Of a stretch of 5,853 bases of DNA, positions 1 to 5,546 are shown in pieces. Below the pieces are notes generated by a model. It made no database searches, had not been told where the DNA came from, and was given only the letters and a program-made list of their open reading frames with translations. The DNA is from Acidobacteriota bacterium. Its GTDB lineage: Bacteria > Acidobacteriota > Terriglobia > Terriglobales > SCQP01. Numbering within the stretch: the stretch's first letter is position 1; every line of letters begins with the position of its first letter. The DNA is taken from NCBI GenBank assembly GCA_021823305.1, contig JAKAOE010000138.1, positions 1-5,853 of the forward strand, written 5' to 3'. Both the position numbers and the translations under genes were made by a program.

Positions 1-197
1 CGCCGGGCTACGACCTGCCTCCCGATCCGCGCGCCCTGGCTCTACTGGCGCGCGAGCGCCGCGCCATCGTCCTCGCCCGCGCGCGTTTCAACCGCCTGCT
101 CGCCACCCGGGTCGCCGCCTACAACCGCCAGGCCCTGGCCCGCCACGCCGCCACCCTCGCCGTCGGCGCCCCGCTGCCTCCGCTCCGCGGCCACTGA
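1..197 (+). CDS. 3' end of an unrecognised protein (partial, N-terminus outside window)
   Basis: From base 3 one + strand frame stays open for 64 codons and ends at TGA 195-197, with the same C/G-ending codon style as the genes downstream. The visible C-terminus begins PGYDLPPDPRALALLARERR, runs through an Arg/Ala/Leu-rich stretch that is probably helical (ARERRAIVLARARFNRLL, then VAAYNRQALARH), and ends in a Pro-rich tail (APLPPLRGH). I do not recognise a family. The N/R-rich amphipathic helix resembles many helical or coiled-coil tails and is not diagnostic. The next gene starts 55 bp downstream on the same strand and appears to have its own promoter, so shared transcription cannot be assumed. 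Coding status is well supported by codon use and frame; function is unknown. Confidence 0.6.
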   Translation, partial: PGYDLPPDPRALALLARERRAIVLARARFNRLLATRVAAYNRQALARHAATLAVGAPLPPLRGH

Positions 198-230
198 GCC
201 GCCCACGCCGCGCATCGCCCCGCCCGGAGC

Positions 231-252
231 GTAGCACGGTAATCTAAGCAGC
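231..252 (+). repeat. Copy 1 of a promoter-proximal sequence shared with 5403-5423
   Basis: The bases just before the propeller gene read GTAGCACG, a 3-base spacer, then ATC-t-AAGC-a-GC. The same order, with a 2-base spacer, occurs at 5403-5423 in the intergenic region before the sigma factor. This copy contains the putative -10 hexamer (240-245) and ends immediately before ATG 253. The second copy does not sit at a gene start. Shared ancestry, a common regulator site and chance are all possible. Confidence 0.3.
240..245 (+). promoter_or_regulatory. Putative -10 hexamer TAATCT of a leaderless promoter for the propeller gene
   Basis: TAATCT fits the TANNNT form of a sigma-70 -10 element (4 of 6 matches to TATAAT). 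It lies 7 bp before ATG 253, so transcription would start at or within a base or two of the start codon. An in-frame stop (TAG 232-234) and the absence of another ATG/GTG/TTG between it and 253 make 253 the first possible start. No Shine-Dalgarno sequence lies in that interval; GGAG at 226-229 is 23 bp away, too far to serve. No -35 hexamer is recognisable at normal spacing. Confidence 0.45.
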
Positions 253-3225
253 ATGGCGCGATCTTCCTTCCGCATGGGCGCGGCGCTCGCGGCTGCGCTG
301 TCGGTTCCGCTCCTCGCGGCCGCGCAAGCCGTGAACCCGGCGCTCTTTTCCGGCCTGCGCTGGCGCTTCATCGGCCCCTATCGCGCCGGCCGCGTCACCG
401 CGGTCACCGGCGCCGCCTCGCGCCCCAACCTCTATTACATCGGCGCCCCCGGCGGCGGCGTCTTCAAGACCACCGACGGCGGCGTGGTCTGGCATTCGGT
501 TTTTGACGCCCCCGGCGCCGACTCGATCGGCGCGCTCGCGCTGGCGCCCTCCAACCCGCGTATCGTCTACGCTGGCGCCGGCGAGCAGTTGCCCGGCAAC
601 GGCATCTGGGGCTCGCGCGACGGCGGCCGCACCTGGCGCCATCTCGGCCTCGCCGCCGCGCGCCACATCGATGCGCTGTTCGTCTCGCCCACCAACCCCG
701 ATTGGGTGGTCGCCGCCGCCGGCCCGGGCGACGCCGCCTCCGGCATCTGGCTCTCGCGCGACGGCGGCGCTCACTGGCAGCGCACGCTCGCGCCCGGCGG
801 CGGCGCCGGCGCGGTGAACCTTGCCGCCGCCCCGGATCATCCCGAGGACCTCTACGCCGCCACCGAGCCTGCCGGCGGCGGTCTCTTCGGCCGCACGCCG
901 CCCAACGCCCCGCCCGGCGAGCTCTACCGCTCGCGCGATGCCGGCCTCACCTGGTCGCCGCTGCCGGCGGCCGGTCTGCCGCTTGCCGGCCGCGGCAAGA
1001 TGGGCCTTGCCGTCGCCCCCGGCATGGACGGCAGCCGCGTCTACGCCTACCTCGCCCGCGGCCTCTACCGTTCCTCTGACGGCGGCGGCCGCTTCCGCCG
1101 CATCACCCGCGACCCGCGCATCACCGGCGGCGGGTACTTCTGCCAGGTCTATGTGGACCCCAACCACGCCAACGTCGTCTACGCGGTCGAGACCACGCTC
1201 TACCGTTCCACCGACGGTGGTGTCATCTTCCATGCCTTCAAGGGCGCGCCCGGCGGCGACGACTACCATGTCCTCTGGATTGACCCGGCCAACTCGCGCC
1301 GCATGATCCTGGGCGTGGACCAGGGCGCGACCATCACCGTCGACGGCGGCAAGACCTGGAGCCTCTGGTTCAACCAGCCCACCGCGCAGCTCTACCGCGT
1401 CGCGGTGGATGCGCGCTTTCCCTTCCGCATGTACACCTCGCAGCAGGATTCCGGCGGCACGCTCGCCCTGCCCGACCGCAGCGACTACGGCCGCATCTCG
1501 ATGCAGGATTGGTACTCCACCGGCGGCAACGAGGACGCCTTCTCCGCCCCCGATCCGCTCCATCCCGGCTTCGTCTACGTCAACAACTGGTATGGCAACG
1601 TCGTGCGCTTCGACCGCCGCGACGGCCAGCTCACCACCGTCTTCTACGCCGGCTCCAAATACCGCCTGGCCTCGCCCGCGCCGATCGTCTTTTCGTCCAC
1701 CGATCCGCACCGCCTTTACCTCGGCACGCAATACCTGCTCGCCACCGACGACGGCGGCGTCAGCTGGCGCCGCCTCGGCCCCGACCTCACCGGCGGCGCC
1801 TCGCCCGCCGCCCGCCGCAGCCGCGGCGCGGCTCGATTCAGGCGCGGCCCGGCCATTGCCGCCATCGCTCCCTCGCCCGTCAGCGGCGCCGTCCTCTGGG
1901 CCGGCACCACCAACGGCCGCGTGATGCTCAGCCGCGACGGCGGCGGCAGTTGGCGCCTGGCGTTGCAGGTACAAGGCGCCATCCGCAACCTCGCAGCCTC
2001 GCCGCGCTCGCCCGCCTCCGCCTGCGCCGTGCTGTCCGCCGCGCCGCAAGTCGAGTGCACCTCCGACTACGGCGCGCACTGGCGCGCCGCGGTCTCCGGC
2101 CTGCCGCGCGACGCCACCGTCTGGGCGGTCCGCGCCGATCCGCGCCAGCCCGGCCTCTACTTCGCCGCGTTGGCCGGCGGCATGCACGCCGCCGGCGTCT
2201 ACGTCAGTTTCGACGCCGGCGCCTCCTGGCAGCCGCTCCAGCTCAATCTCCCGCCCGCGCCGGTGCGCGACCTCGCCGTCACCCGCCGCGATCTCGCTGC
2301 CGCCACCTACGGCCGCGGCATGTGGGTGTTGGACGATATCACGCCGCTCCGCCACATCGCCGCCGCGTCCGCCGCCGCCGCCCGCGGCGCGGTCTACTTC
2401 TATCCGCCCGCAACCACGGTGCGCGTTCGCAACGACAACGACCAGGACATGCCGCTGCCCGCCGAAGTCCCCGCCGCCAACAATCCGCCCGCCGGCGCGA
2501 CCTTCGACTACGTGCTGCCGCACGCCGCCGCTCAGCCCATCACGCTCGCCATCTACGACCCCGCCGGCCGGCTCGTGCGCACCTTCTCCAGCGCCCCGCC
2601 GCCGCGCAAGCACGTGCTCTTCAATGTCGCCGCGAGCTGGTTCGCGCCGCCGGCGAAGCTGCTCAACCACGCCGGCGACAACCGCTTCTCCTGGAACCTG
2701 CGCACCGCCGACCCGCGCGTCATCTGGCCGCGCGGCTTCCGCTCCTTCGAGGTCGGCGACGACGCCACCCCCGGCCGTACCCCGCGCCAGGAGCCCGAGG
2801 GCTACCTGCTCCCGCCCGGCAAGTACCAGGTCCGCCTCACCGTCAACGGCGCAACCTACACCCGCCCGCTGCGCGTCGTCATGGATCCGCGTTCCCGCTC
2901 GACCGCCGCTTCCGTCGTCCGCCAGGCCGCGCTCCAGGCCTCGGTCTACGCCGCCCTCACCGCCAGCTACGACGGTTACCACGCCGCCGTCGCCGCGCGC
3001 AATGCCGCCGCGCAACGCCGCTTCGCCGCCCTCAACCGCGCGTTCGTGTCCTATTATTCCGCCATCGGCTCCGGCGACGGCATGCCCAACGCCGAAGTCG
3101 CCGGCGTCTGGCCGGGCGAATGCGCCCAGCTCCAGCATGCTGTCGCCGCCTGGCGCGGCGCGCACTCCGCCGCCGCGCCGCTCACCGCGCCGCGCTGCGC
3201 ACTGGCGTCAGTCGTTTCGCGGTAA
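253..3225 (+). CDS. Exported BNR/Asp-box beta-propeller protein (VPS10/sortilin-like, 'glycosyl hydrolase'-annotated family)
   Basis: The 990-residue product starts with a signal peptide (basic MARSSFR, hydrophobic residues 9-24, likely cleavage after AQA at residue 26), so it is probably periplasmic or secreted. The mature protein opens with the family-typical WRFIGPYRAGRV segment. Asp-box repeats (S/T-x-D-G-G-x-x-W) end at W80, W128, W175, W234, F281, F326, W369, W505, W567, W610 and W659, with mostly 43-49 residue spacing, as expected for beta-propeller blades. The 370-500 gap holds family-conserved QQDSGG (about 397) and DWYSTGG segments. TYGRGMWVLDD near 685-694 closes the propeller region. 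Residues about 745-875 look like an Ig/FlgD-like beta domain, and 877-990 form a helical tail. The length is within the usual 950-1100, so it appears intact. Such proteins are often labelled glycosyl hydrolases, but no catalytic residues are evident; binding or a scaffold role is equally possible. The start is fixed by upstream TAG 232-234, with M8 (274) the only near alternative. Confidence 0.93.
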   Translation: MARSSFRMGAALAAALSVPLLAAAQAVNPALFSGLRWRFIGPYRAGRVTAVTGAASRPNLYYIGAPGGGVFKTTDGGVVWHSVFDAPGADSIGALALAPSNPRIVYAGAGEQLPGNGIWGSRDGGRTWRHLGLAAARHIDALFVSPTNPDWVVAAAGPGDAASGIWLSRDGGAHWQRTLAPGGGAGAVNLAAAPDHPEDLYAATEPAGGGLFGRTPPNAPPGELYRSRDAGLTWSPLPAAGLPLAGRGKMGLAVAPGMDGSRVYAYLARGLYRSSDGGGRFRRITRDPRITGGGYFCQVYVDPNHANVVYAVETTLYRSTDGGVIFHAFKGAPGGDDYHVLWIDPANSRRMILGVDQGATITVDGGKTWSLWFNQPTAQLYRVAVDARFPFRMYTSQQDSGGTLALPDRSDYGRISMQDWYSTGGNEDAFSAPDPLHPGFVYVNNWYGNVVRFDRRDGQLTTVFYAGSKYRLASPAPIVFSSTDPHRLYLGTQYLLATDDGGVSWRRLGPDLTGGASPAARRSRGAARFRRGPAIAAIAPSPVSGAVLWAGTTNGRVMLSRDGGGSWRLALQVQGAIRNLAASPRSPASACAVLSAAPQVECTSDYGAHWRAAVSGLPRDATVWAVRADPRQPGLYFAALAGGMHAAGVYVSFDAGASWQPLQLNLPPAPVRDLAVTRRDLAAATYGRGMWVLDDITPLRHIAAASAAAARGAVYFYPPATTVRVRNDNDQDMPLPAEVPAANNPPAGATFDYVLPHAAAQPITLAIYDPAGRLVRTFSSAPPPRKHVLFNVAASWFAPPAKLLNHAGDNRFSWNLRTADPRVIWPRGFRSFEVGDDATPGRTPRQEPEGYLLPPGKYQVRLTVNGATYTRPLRVVMDPRSRSTAASVVRQAALQASVYAALTASYDGYHAAVAARNAAAQRRFAALNRAFVSYYSAIGSGDGMPNAEVAGVWPGECAQLQHAVAAWRGAHSAAAPLTAPRCALASVVSR

Positions 3226-3270
3226 CGCCGCCATGACTCCTGCGCGCCATCTTGCGGCTGGCTTCGCGTC

Positions 3271-3276
3271 TATGAT
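3271..3276 (+). promoter_or_regulatory. Putative -10 hexamer TATGAT before the lipase maturation factor gene
   Basis: TATGAT matches the TATAAT consensus at 5 of 6 positions and stands out in very GC-rich surroundings. It ends directly before GTG 3277 and lies 6 bp before GTG 3283. A transcript started at the usual distance would begin at about 3283, which favours that second GTG as a leaderless start. No Shine-Dalgarno sequence precedes either GTG. No good -35 element is seen; TTGCGG at 3253-3258 is too close. Confidence 0.45.
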
Positions 3277-4749
3277 GTGGCCGTGGCGCACGCCTGGTTC
3301 GGCACGTTCGAGTTCGCCCGCCTGATCCTCCAGCGCGGCTTCGCCGCCGTCTATCTCGCCGCTTTCCTCGGCGTGCTGCGCCAGTTTCCCGCGCTGCTCG
3401 GCGAGCGTGGCCTGCTCCCGGCCCCCGAGTTTCTCCGCGGCCGCGGCTTCTGGTCCAACCCCAGCCTGTTCGCCTGGGGCTACTCCGACCGCCGCCTGCG
3501 CGCCGTCGCCTGGACGGGCATCGCGCTCTCGACGTTGGCCCTCATCGGCGTGTTCGCGCTGCTGCCGTGGTGGCTCGGCATCTTCGCCTGGCTGCTGCTC
3601 TGGTTCCTCTATCTCTCCGTCGTCAACGTCGGCCAGACGTTCTACGCCTTCGGCTGGGAGTCCATGCTGCTCGAGGCCGGCTTCTTCACCGCCTTCCTCG
3701 GCCCCGCGCATTTCGCCGCCCCGCTCATCCCCATCCTCATCCTGCGCTGGATGCTCTTCCGCACCGAGCTCGGCGCCGGCCTGATCAAGCTGCGCCACGA
3801 CCGGTGCTGGCGCGATCTCACCTGCCTCTATTACCACTACGAAACCCAGCCGCTGCCCAATCCGCTGAGCTGGTACTTTCACCGCATCCCCAAGCCGCTG
3901 CAGCGGGCATCGGTCCTCTTCAGCCACGTCGTCCAGGTCGGCCTGCCGTTCCTGCTCTTCCTGCCGCAGCCCTTCGCCGCCGCCGCCGGCGGATTCGCCA
4001 TCCTGCAGCAGGCGCTGCTCATCGTCAGCGGCAACTATGCTTGGCTCAACTGGCTGACGCTGGTGCTCGGCTTTTCCGCCTTCAGCGATGCCACGCTCGG
4101 CGTCCACGCGGCCGCGATCGCGCCGCCGCCCGTCGCCTGCACCGCGCTCCTCTACGCGCTCGCCGCGGCCACGCTCGCGCTCAGCGTCGCACCCGCCCGC
4201 AACCTCTTCTCCCGTCGCCAGGCGATGAACCGCAGCTACAACCCCTGGCACATCATCAACGCCTACGGCGCCTTCGGCAGCATCACCCGCGTGCGCTACG
4301 AGATCGTGCTCGAAGGCGCGGCCGATCCGGTGCTGACCCCGCAAACCCAGTGGCGCGAATACGAGTTCACAGCCAAGCCCGGCGATCCCCGCCGCCGGCC
4401 GCCCCAGATCGCGCCGTACCACCTCCGGCTCGACTGGCTGATGTGGTTCCTGCCCTTCTCGGTCCACGTCGCCGGTCCTGGTGATCTGCGCTTCCCCGGC
4501 TACGAAGTCTGGTTCCTGCGCCTGGTCGCCAAGCTGCTGCAAGACGACGCACCCACGCTCCGCCTTTTGCGCGTCAATCCGTTCCCTGAGGCCCCGCCGC
4601 GCTTTCTCCGCGCCCGCTACTACCGCTATCGTTTCACCACGCCCGCCGAACGCCGGACCACCGGCCATTGGTGGCATCGCGAGCTCGTGGGCGAATATTT
4701 GCCGGTGATGTCGCTACGCACCGCCGAAACCGCCTCCCGCGACATCTAA
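3277..4749 (+). CDS. Lipase maturation factor family membrane protein (LMF1-like, PF06762/DUF1222)
   Basis: The 490-residue product is a multi-span inner-membrane protein. In animals LMF1 is an ER membrane protein needed for folding and assembly of lipoprotein lipase; the role of bacterial members is not established, but help with folding exported enzymes is a common guess. Hydrophobic segments lie near residues 21-34, 79-96, 99-117, 130-161, 215-230, 235-270 and 285-300. Family-conserved stretches are present in order: VGQTFYAFGWESMLLEAGFF (118-137), RWMLFRTELGAGLIKLRHD (157-175) followed by WRDLTCLYYHYETQPLPNP (to 196), NPWHIINAYGAFGSITRVRY (from 322), HLRLDWLMWF (to 391), NPFPEAPPRFLRA and HWWHRELVGEYLP near the C-terminus. 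It appears complete. The frame has no ATG start; after the preceding gene's in-frame stop (TAA 3223-3225) only GTG 3277 and GTG 3283 fit, and 3283 would give a product two residues shorter. The downstream small membrane protein gene begins 20 bp after the stop, suggesting an operon. Confidence 0.93.
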   Translation: MAVAHAWFGTFEFARLILQRGFAAVYLAAFLGVLRQFPALLGERGLLPAPEFLRGRGFWSNPSLFAWGYSDRRLRAVAWTGIALSTLALIGVFALLPWWLGIFAWLLLWFLYLSVVNVGQTFYAFGWESMLLEAGFFTAFLGPAHFAAPLIPILILRWMLFRTELGAGLIKLRHDRCWRDLTCLYYHYETQPLPNPLSWYFHRIPKPLQRASVLFSHVVQVGLPFLLFLPQPFAAAAGGFAILQQALLIVSGNYAWLNWLTLVLGFSAFSDATLGVHAAAIAPPPVACTALLYALAAATLALSVAPARNLFSRRQAMNRSYNPWHIINAYGAFGSITRVRYEIVLEGAADPVLTPQTQWREYEFTAKPGDPRRRPPQIAPYHLRLDWLMWFLPFSVHVAGPGDLRFPGYEVWFLRLVAKLLQDDAPTLRLLRVNPFPEAPPRFLRARYYRYRFTTPAERRTTGHWWHRELVGEYLPVMSLRTAETASRDI

Positions 4750-4756
4750 TTCGCGC

Positions 4757-4762
4757 GGAGGG
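4757..4762 (+). promoter_or_regulatory. Shine-Dalgarno GGAGGG that decides the start of the small membrane protein
   Basis: GGAGGG closely complements the 16S rRNA 3' end. It leaves 7 bp before ATG 4770 but only 1 bp before ATG 4764, so 4770 is the better start. This is one of only two strong ribosome binding sites in the window and fits internal translation from a shared mRNA. Confidence 0.7.
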
Positions 4763-4769
4763 TATGGCG

Positions 4770-5090
4770 ATGCAGCCCGGCAAAATGGACAAGAAAGCGG
4801 CGGCGAAACTCTGGGGGCCGAAAGTGATGATGTTCGCCACCACCCGCGTGGCGCTCGGCATCGGCATCGGCCTGTGCCTCTCGCGCAAGCTCAGCAAGGA
4901 GGAAGCTCGTGCCGCCGGCACCGCCCTGATCGCCGTCGGCGTCCTCACCACCATCCCCTTCGTCATCGCCGTCGCCTGCCACAAGTCCTGGAACGACCAC
5001 GGCCACGATTGCCGCTGCCCCATCTGCCACCCCGAAGCCGGGACCGAGGCCGCCCCGCCGCCGTCCGCGCCCGCGCCGCACGCGGCGTGA
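4770..5090 (+). CDS. Small two-helix membrane protein with Cys/His-rich CPICH tail (unknown function)
   Basis: The 106-residue product is not one I can name. It starts with a basic, Lys-rich segment (K5, K8, K9, K13, K18), followed by two hydrophobic helices at about residues 19-37 and 51-69 separated by a charged loop (SRKLSKEEARAA). The tail after the second helix is rich in potential metal ligands: C70, H71, H77, H79, C81, C83, C86, H87. C83-P-I-C86-H87 matches the CXXCH pattern of covalent haem c sites, while the C81/C83/C86 cluster could equally bind zinc or another metal. The last about 15 residues are Ala/Pro-rich. If the Lys-rich N-terminus is cytoplasmic and both helices span, the tail is also cytoplasmic, which argues against haem attachment. 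The gene lies 20 bp after the lipase maturation factor gene and is probably co-transcribed with it. An in-frame start at 4668 would overlap that gene and is unlikely; ATG 4764 is possible but poorly spaced from the ribosome binding site. Confidence 0.8.
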   Translation: MQPGKMDKKAAAKLWGPKVMMFATTRVALGIGIGLCLSRKLSKEEARAAGTALIAVGVLTTIPFVIAVACHKSWNDHGHDCRCPICHPEAGTEAAPPPSAPAPHAA

Positions 5091-5105
5091 CCGCCGTCCG
5101 CGCGG

Positions 5106-5381
5106 CTACCCGGCGCTCGACGGGTCCAGCACCCGGTGCACCGGCGCGATGTGATTCGCCGGCAGGCCCACGCGCCGCGCGTGCTCGCGGATCAGCTCCT
5201 CGTTCTGCGCGACGTAGATGCAATAGACCTTGTCCCCTGCGACGAAGCTCTCCAGCCACTGAATGTTCGGCCCCATCGCCGCCAGCGCTTCGGCGGATTT
5301 TCTGGAAACGTCCCGCAGCTCGCCGTCCGTGAGCTTGCTCGCGCCATGTATATCGCGTTCGATAACGAATTTTTGCATCAT
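5106..5381 (-). CDS. DUF4242 domain protein (SCO4226-like ferredoxin-fold family)
   Basis: The 91-residue product matches the DUF4242 family (PF14026) over its whole length. The recognisable pattern is KFVIERDI (4-11), GPNIQWLESFVAGDKVYCIY (37-56) and NEELIREHARRVGLPAN (60-76), ending VHRVLDP. The family has a small ferredoxin-like alpha/beta fold; SCO4226 of Streptomyces coelicolor has been described as nickel-binding, but most members have no known role, so metal binding here is only a possibility (H67, H77, H82, C54, E61, E62 are candidates). It lacks a signal peptide and is probably cytoplasmic. Two adjacent ATG codons compete: 5381 and 5378. The second gives MQKFVIERD, which aligns best with the usual MPKFVIERE start. 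Both lie at workable distances from a strong ribosome binding site. It converges with the upstream membrane protein gene (15 bp between stops) and diverges from the sigma factor gene. Confidence 0.9.
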   Translation of the reverse strand: MMQKFVIERDIHGASKLTDGELRDVSRKSAEALAAMGPNIQWLESFVAGDKVYCIYVAQNEELIREHARRVGLPANHIAPVHRVLDPSSAG

Positions 5382-5383
5382 AG

Positions 5384-5392
5384 CCTCTCCTT
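5384..5392 (-). promoter_or_regulatory. Shine-Dalgarno AAGGAGAGG of the DUF4242 gene
   Basis: Read on the minus strand, AAGGAGAGG precedes the paired ATG codons. Its GGAG core ends 5 bases before ATG 5381 and 8 before ATG 5378, so it does not choose firmly between them. It contrasts with the SD-less starts at 253, 3277/3283 and 5547. Confidence 0.75.
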
Positions 5393-5399
5393 ATCCCGC

Positions 5400-5428
5400 A
5401 CCGTAGCACGCGATCCAAGCGGCTGCAA
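5400..5428 (-). promoter_or_regulatory. Weak candidate sigma-70 promoter for the DUF4242 gene
   Basis: On the minus strand TTGCAG (5428-5423) and TACGGT (5405-5400) are separated by exactly 17 bp. Each matches consensus at only about half its positions. If used, transcription would begin near 5393, just before the ribosome binding site, leaving the hairpins farther upstream outside the mRNA. Confidence 0.25.
5403..5423 (+). repeat. Copy 2 of the GTAGCACG...ATCnAAGCnGC element
   Basis: GTAGCACG, a 2-base spacer, then ATC-c-AAGC-g-GC repeats the order seen at 231-252 in the same orientation. Here the copy is about 125 bp upstream of the sigma factor start and overlaps the candidate DUF4242 promoter on the other strand. 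It lacks the TA of the -10-like hexamer found in copy 1. Confidence 0.3.
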
Positions 5429-5438
5429 CCCGCCGCTT
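5417..5438. repeat. Perfect 7-bp inverted repeat AAGCGGC/GCCGCTT
   Basis: AAGCGGC (5417-5423) and GCCGCTT (5432-5438) are exact reverse complements with an 8-base loop. The left arm overlaps both the repeated element at 5403-5423 and the first base of the candidate -35 box of the DUF4242 gene. No T-tract follows in either direction, so an intrinsic terminator is unlikely; an operator or a chance GC-rich dyad remains possible. Confidence 0.5.
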
Positions 5439-5445
5439 TCGCCTT

Positions 5446-5463
5446 GAGCCGGAGCGCCGGCTC
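5446..5463. repeat. Perfect 7-bp inverted repeat GAGCCGG/CCGGCTC, sharing an arm with the next dyad
   Basis: GAGCCGG (5446-5452) pairs with CCGGCTC (5457-5463) across a 4-base loop. The right arm lies inside the left arm of the longer dyad at 5456-5488, so the two hairpins are mutually exclusive in single-stranded nucleic acid. GAGCCGG recurs in direct orientation at 5481-5487. Confidence 0.6.
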
Positions 5464-5488
5464 GGGACAACCAGGGCCCCGAGCCGGC
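5456..5488. repeat. Perfect 11-bp inverted repeat in the divergent intergenic region
   Basis: GCCGGCTCGGG (5456-5466) and CCCGAGCCGGC (5478-5488) are exact reverse complements with an 11-base loop; pairing stops at both ends. It lies between the divergent DUF4242 and sigma factor genes, so it cannot be a terminator for either of them. The lack of a T-tract also argues against an intrinsic terminator. Plausible roles are a regulator binding site, a leader structure on the minus-strand transcript if that starts upstream, or a dispersed palindromic repeat. Confidence 0.7.
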
Positions 5489-5535
5489 ACCGCCGGGACC
5501 GGAAGCCGCGCTGGGCCCCGCGCCCATCAATGCGG

Positions 5536-5541
5536 CATACT
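5536..5541 (+). promoter_or_regulatory. Putative -10 hexamer CATACT of a leaderless promoter for the sigma factor gene
   Basis: CATACT matches TATAAT at 4 of 6 positions and stands 5 bp before GTG 5547, so the first transcribed base would fall on the start codon. The surrounding order CGG-CATACT-GAAGC resembles CGG-TAATCT-AAGC before the gene at 253. No -35 box is recognised. Confidence 0.5.
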
Positions 5542-5546
5542 GAAGC

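Noticed and set aside
244..3165. 973-codon open frame on the minus strand, opposite the propeller gene
   Set aside because: It mirrors the propeller gene's C/G-ending codons, which remove stops from the antisense frame. The product is low-complexity Gly/Ala/Arg/Val with no domain, while the + strand encodes a recognisable exported protein.
1509..3236. 575-codon + strand frame inside the propeller gene
   Set aside because: Extremely Arg/Pro-rich product typical of an out-of-frame reading of GC-rich coding DNA.
3208..4677. 489-codon minus-strand frame opposite the lipase maturation factor gene
   Set aside because: Same composition effect; the product is a Glu/Gly/Ala-rich string without hydrophobic pattern or known motif, and the + strand matches a conserved family over its whole length.
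4668..4769. Longer N-terminus for the small membrane protein, starting inside the preceding gene
   Set aside because: It would add an Arg-rich stretch overlapping the preceding gene, and the strong SD at 4757-4762 is placed for ATG 4770.
5091..5125. Possible terminator between the convergent genes
   Set aside because: Only a 5-bp stem (ACCCG 5108-5112 with CGGGT 5121-5125) and no T-tract; not enough for an intrinsic terminator.
4963..5490. 175-codon minus-strand frame over the DUF4242 gene and intergenic region
   Set aside because: Arg/Gly-rich and out of frame with DUF4242, which is a clear full-length family match with its own SD.
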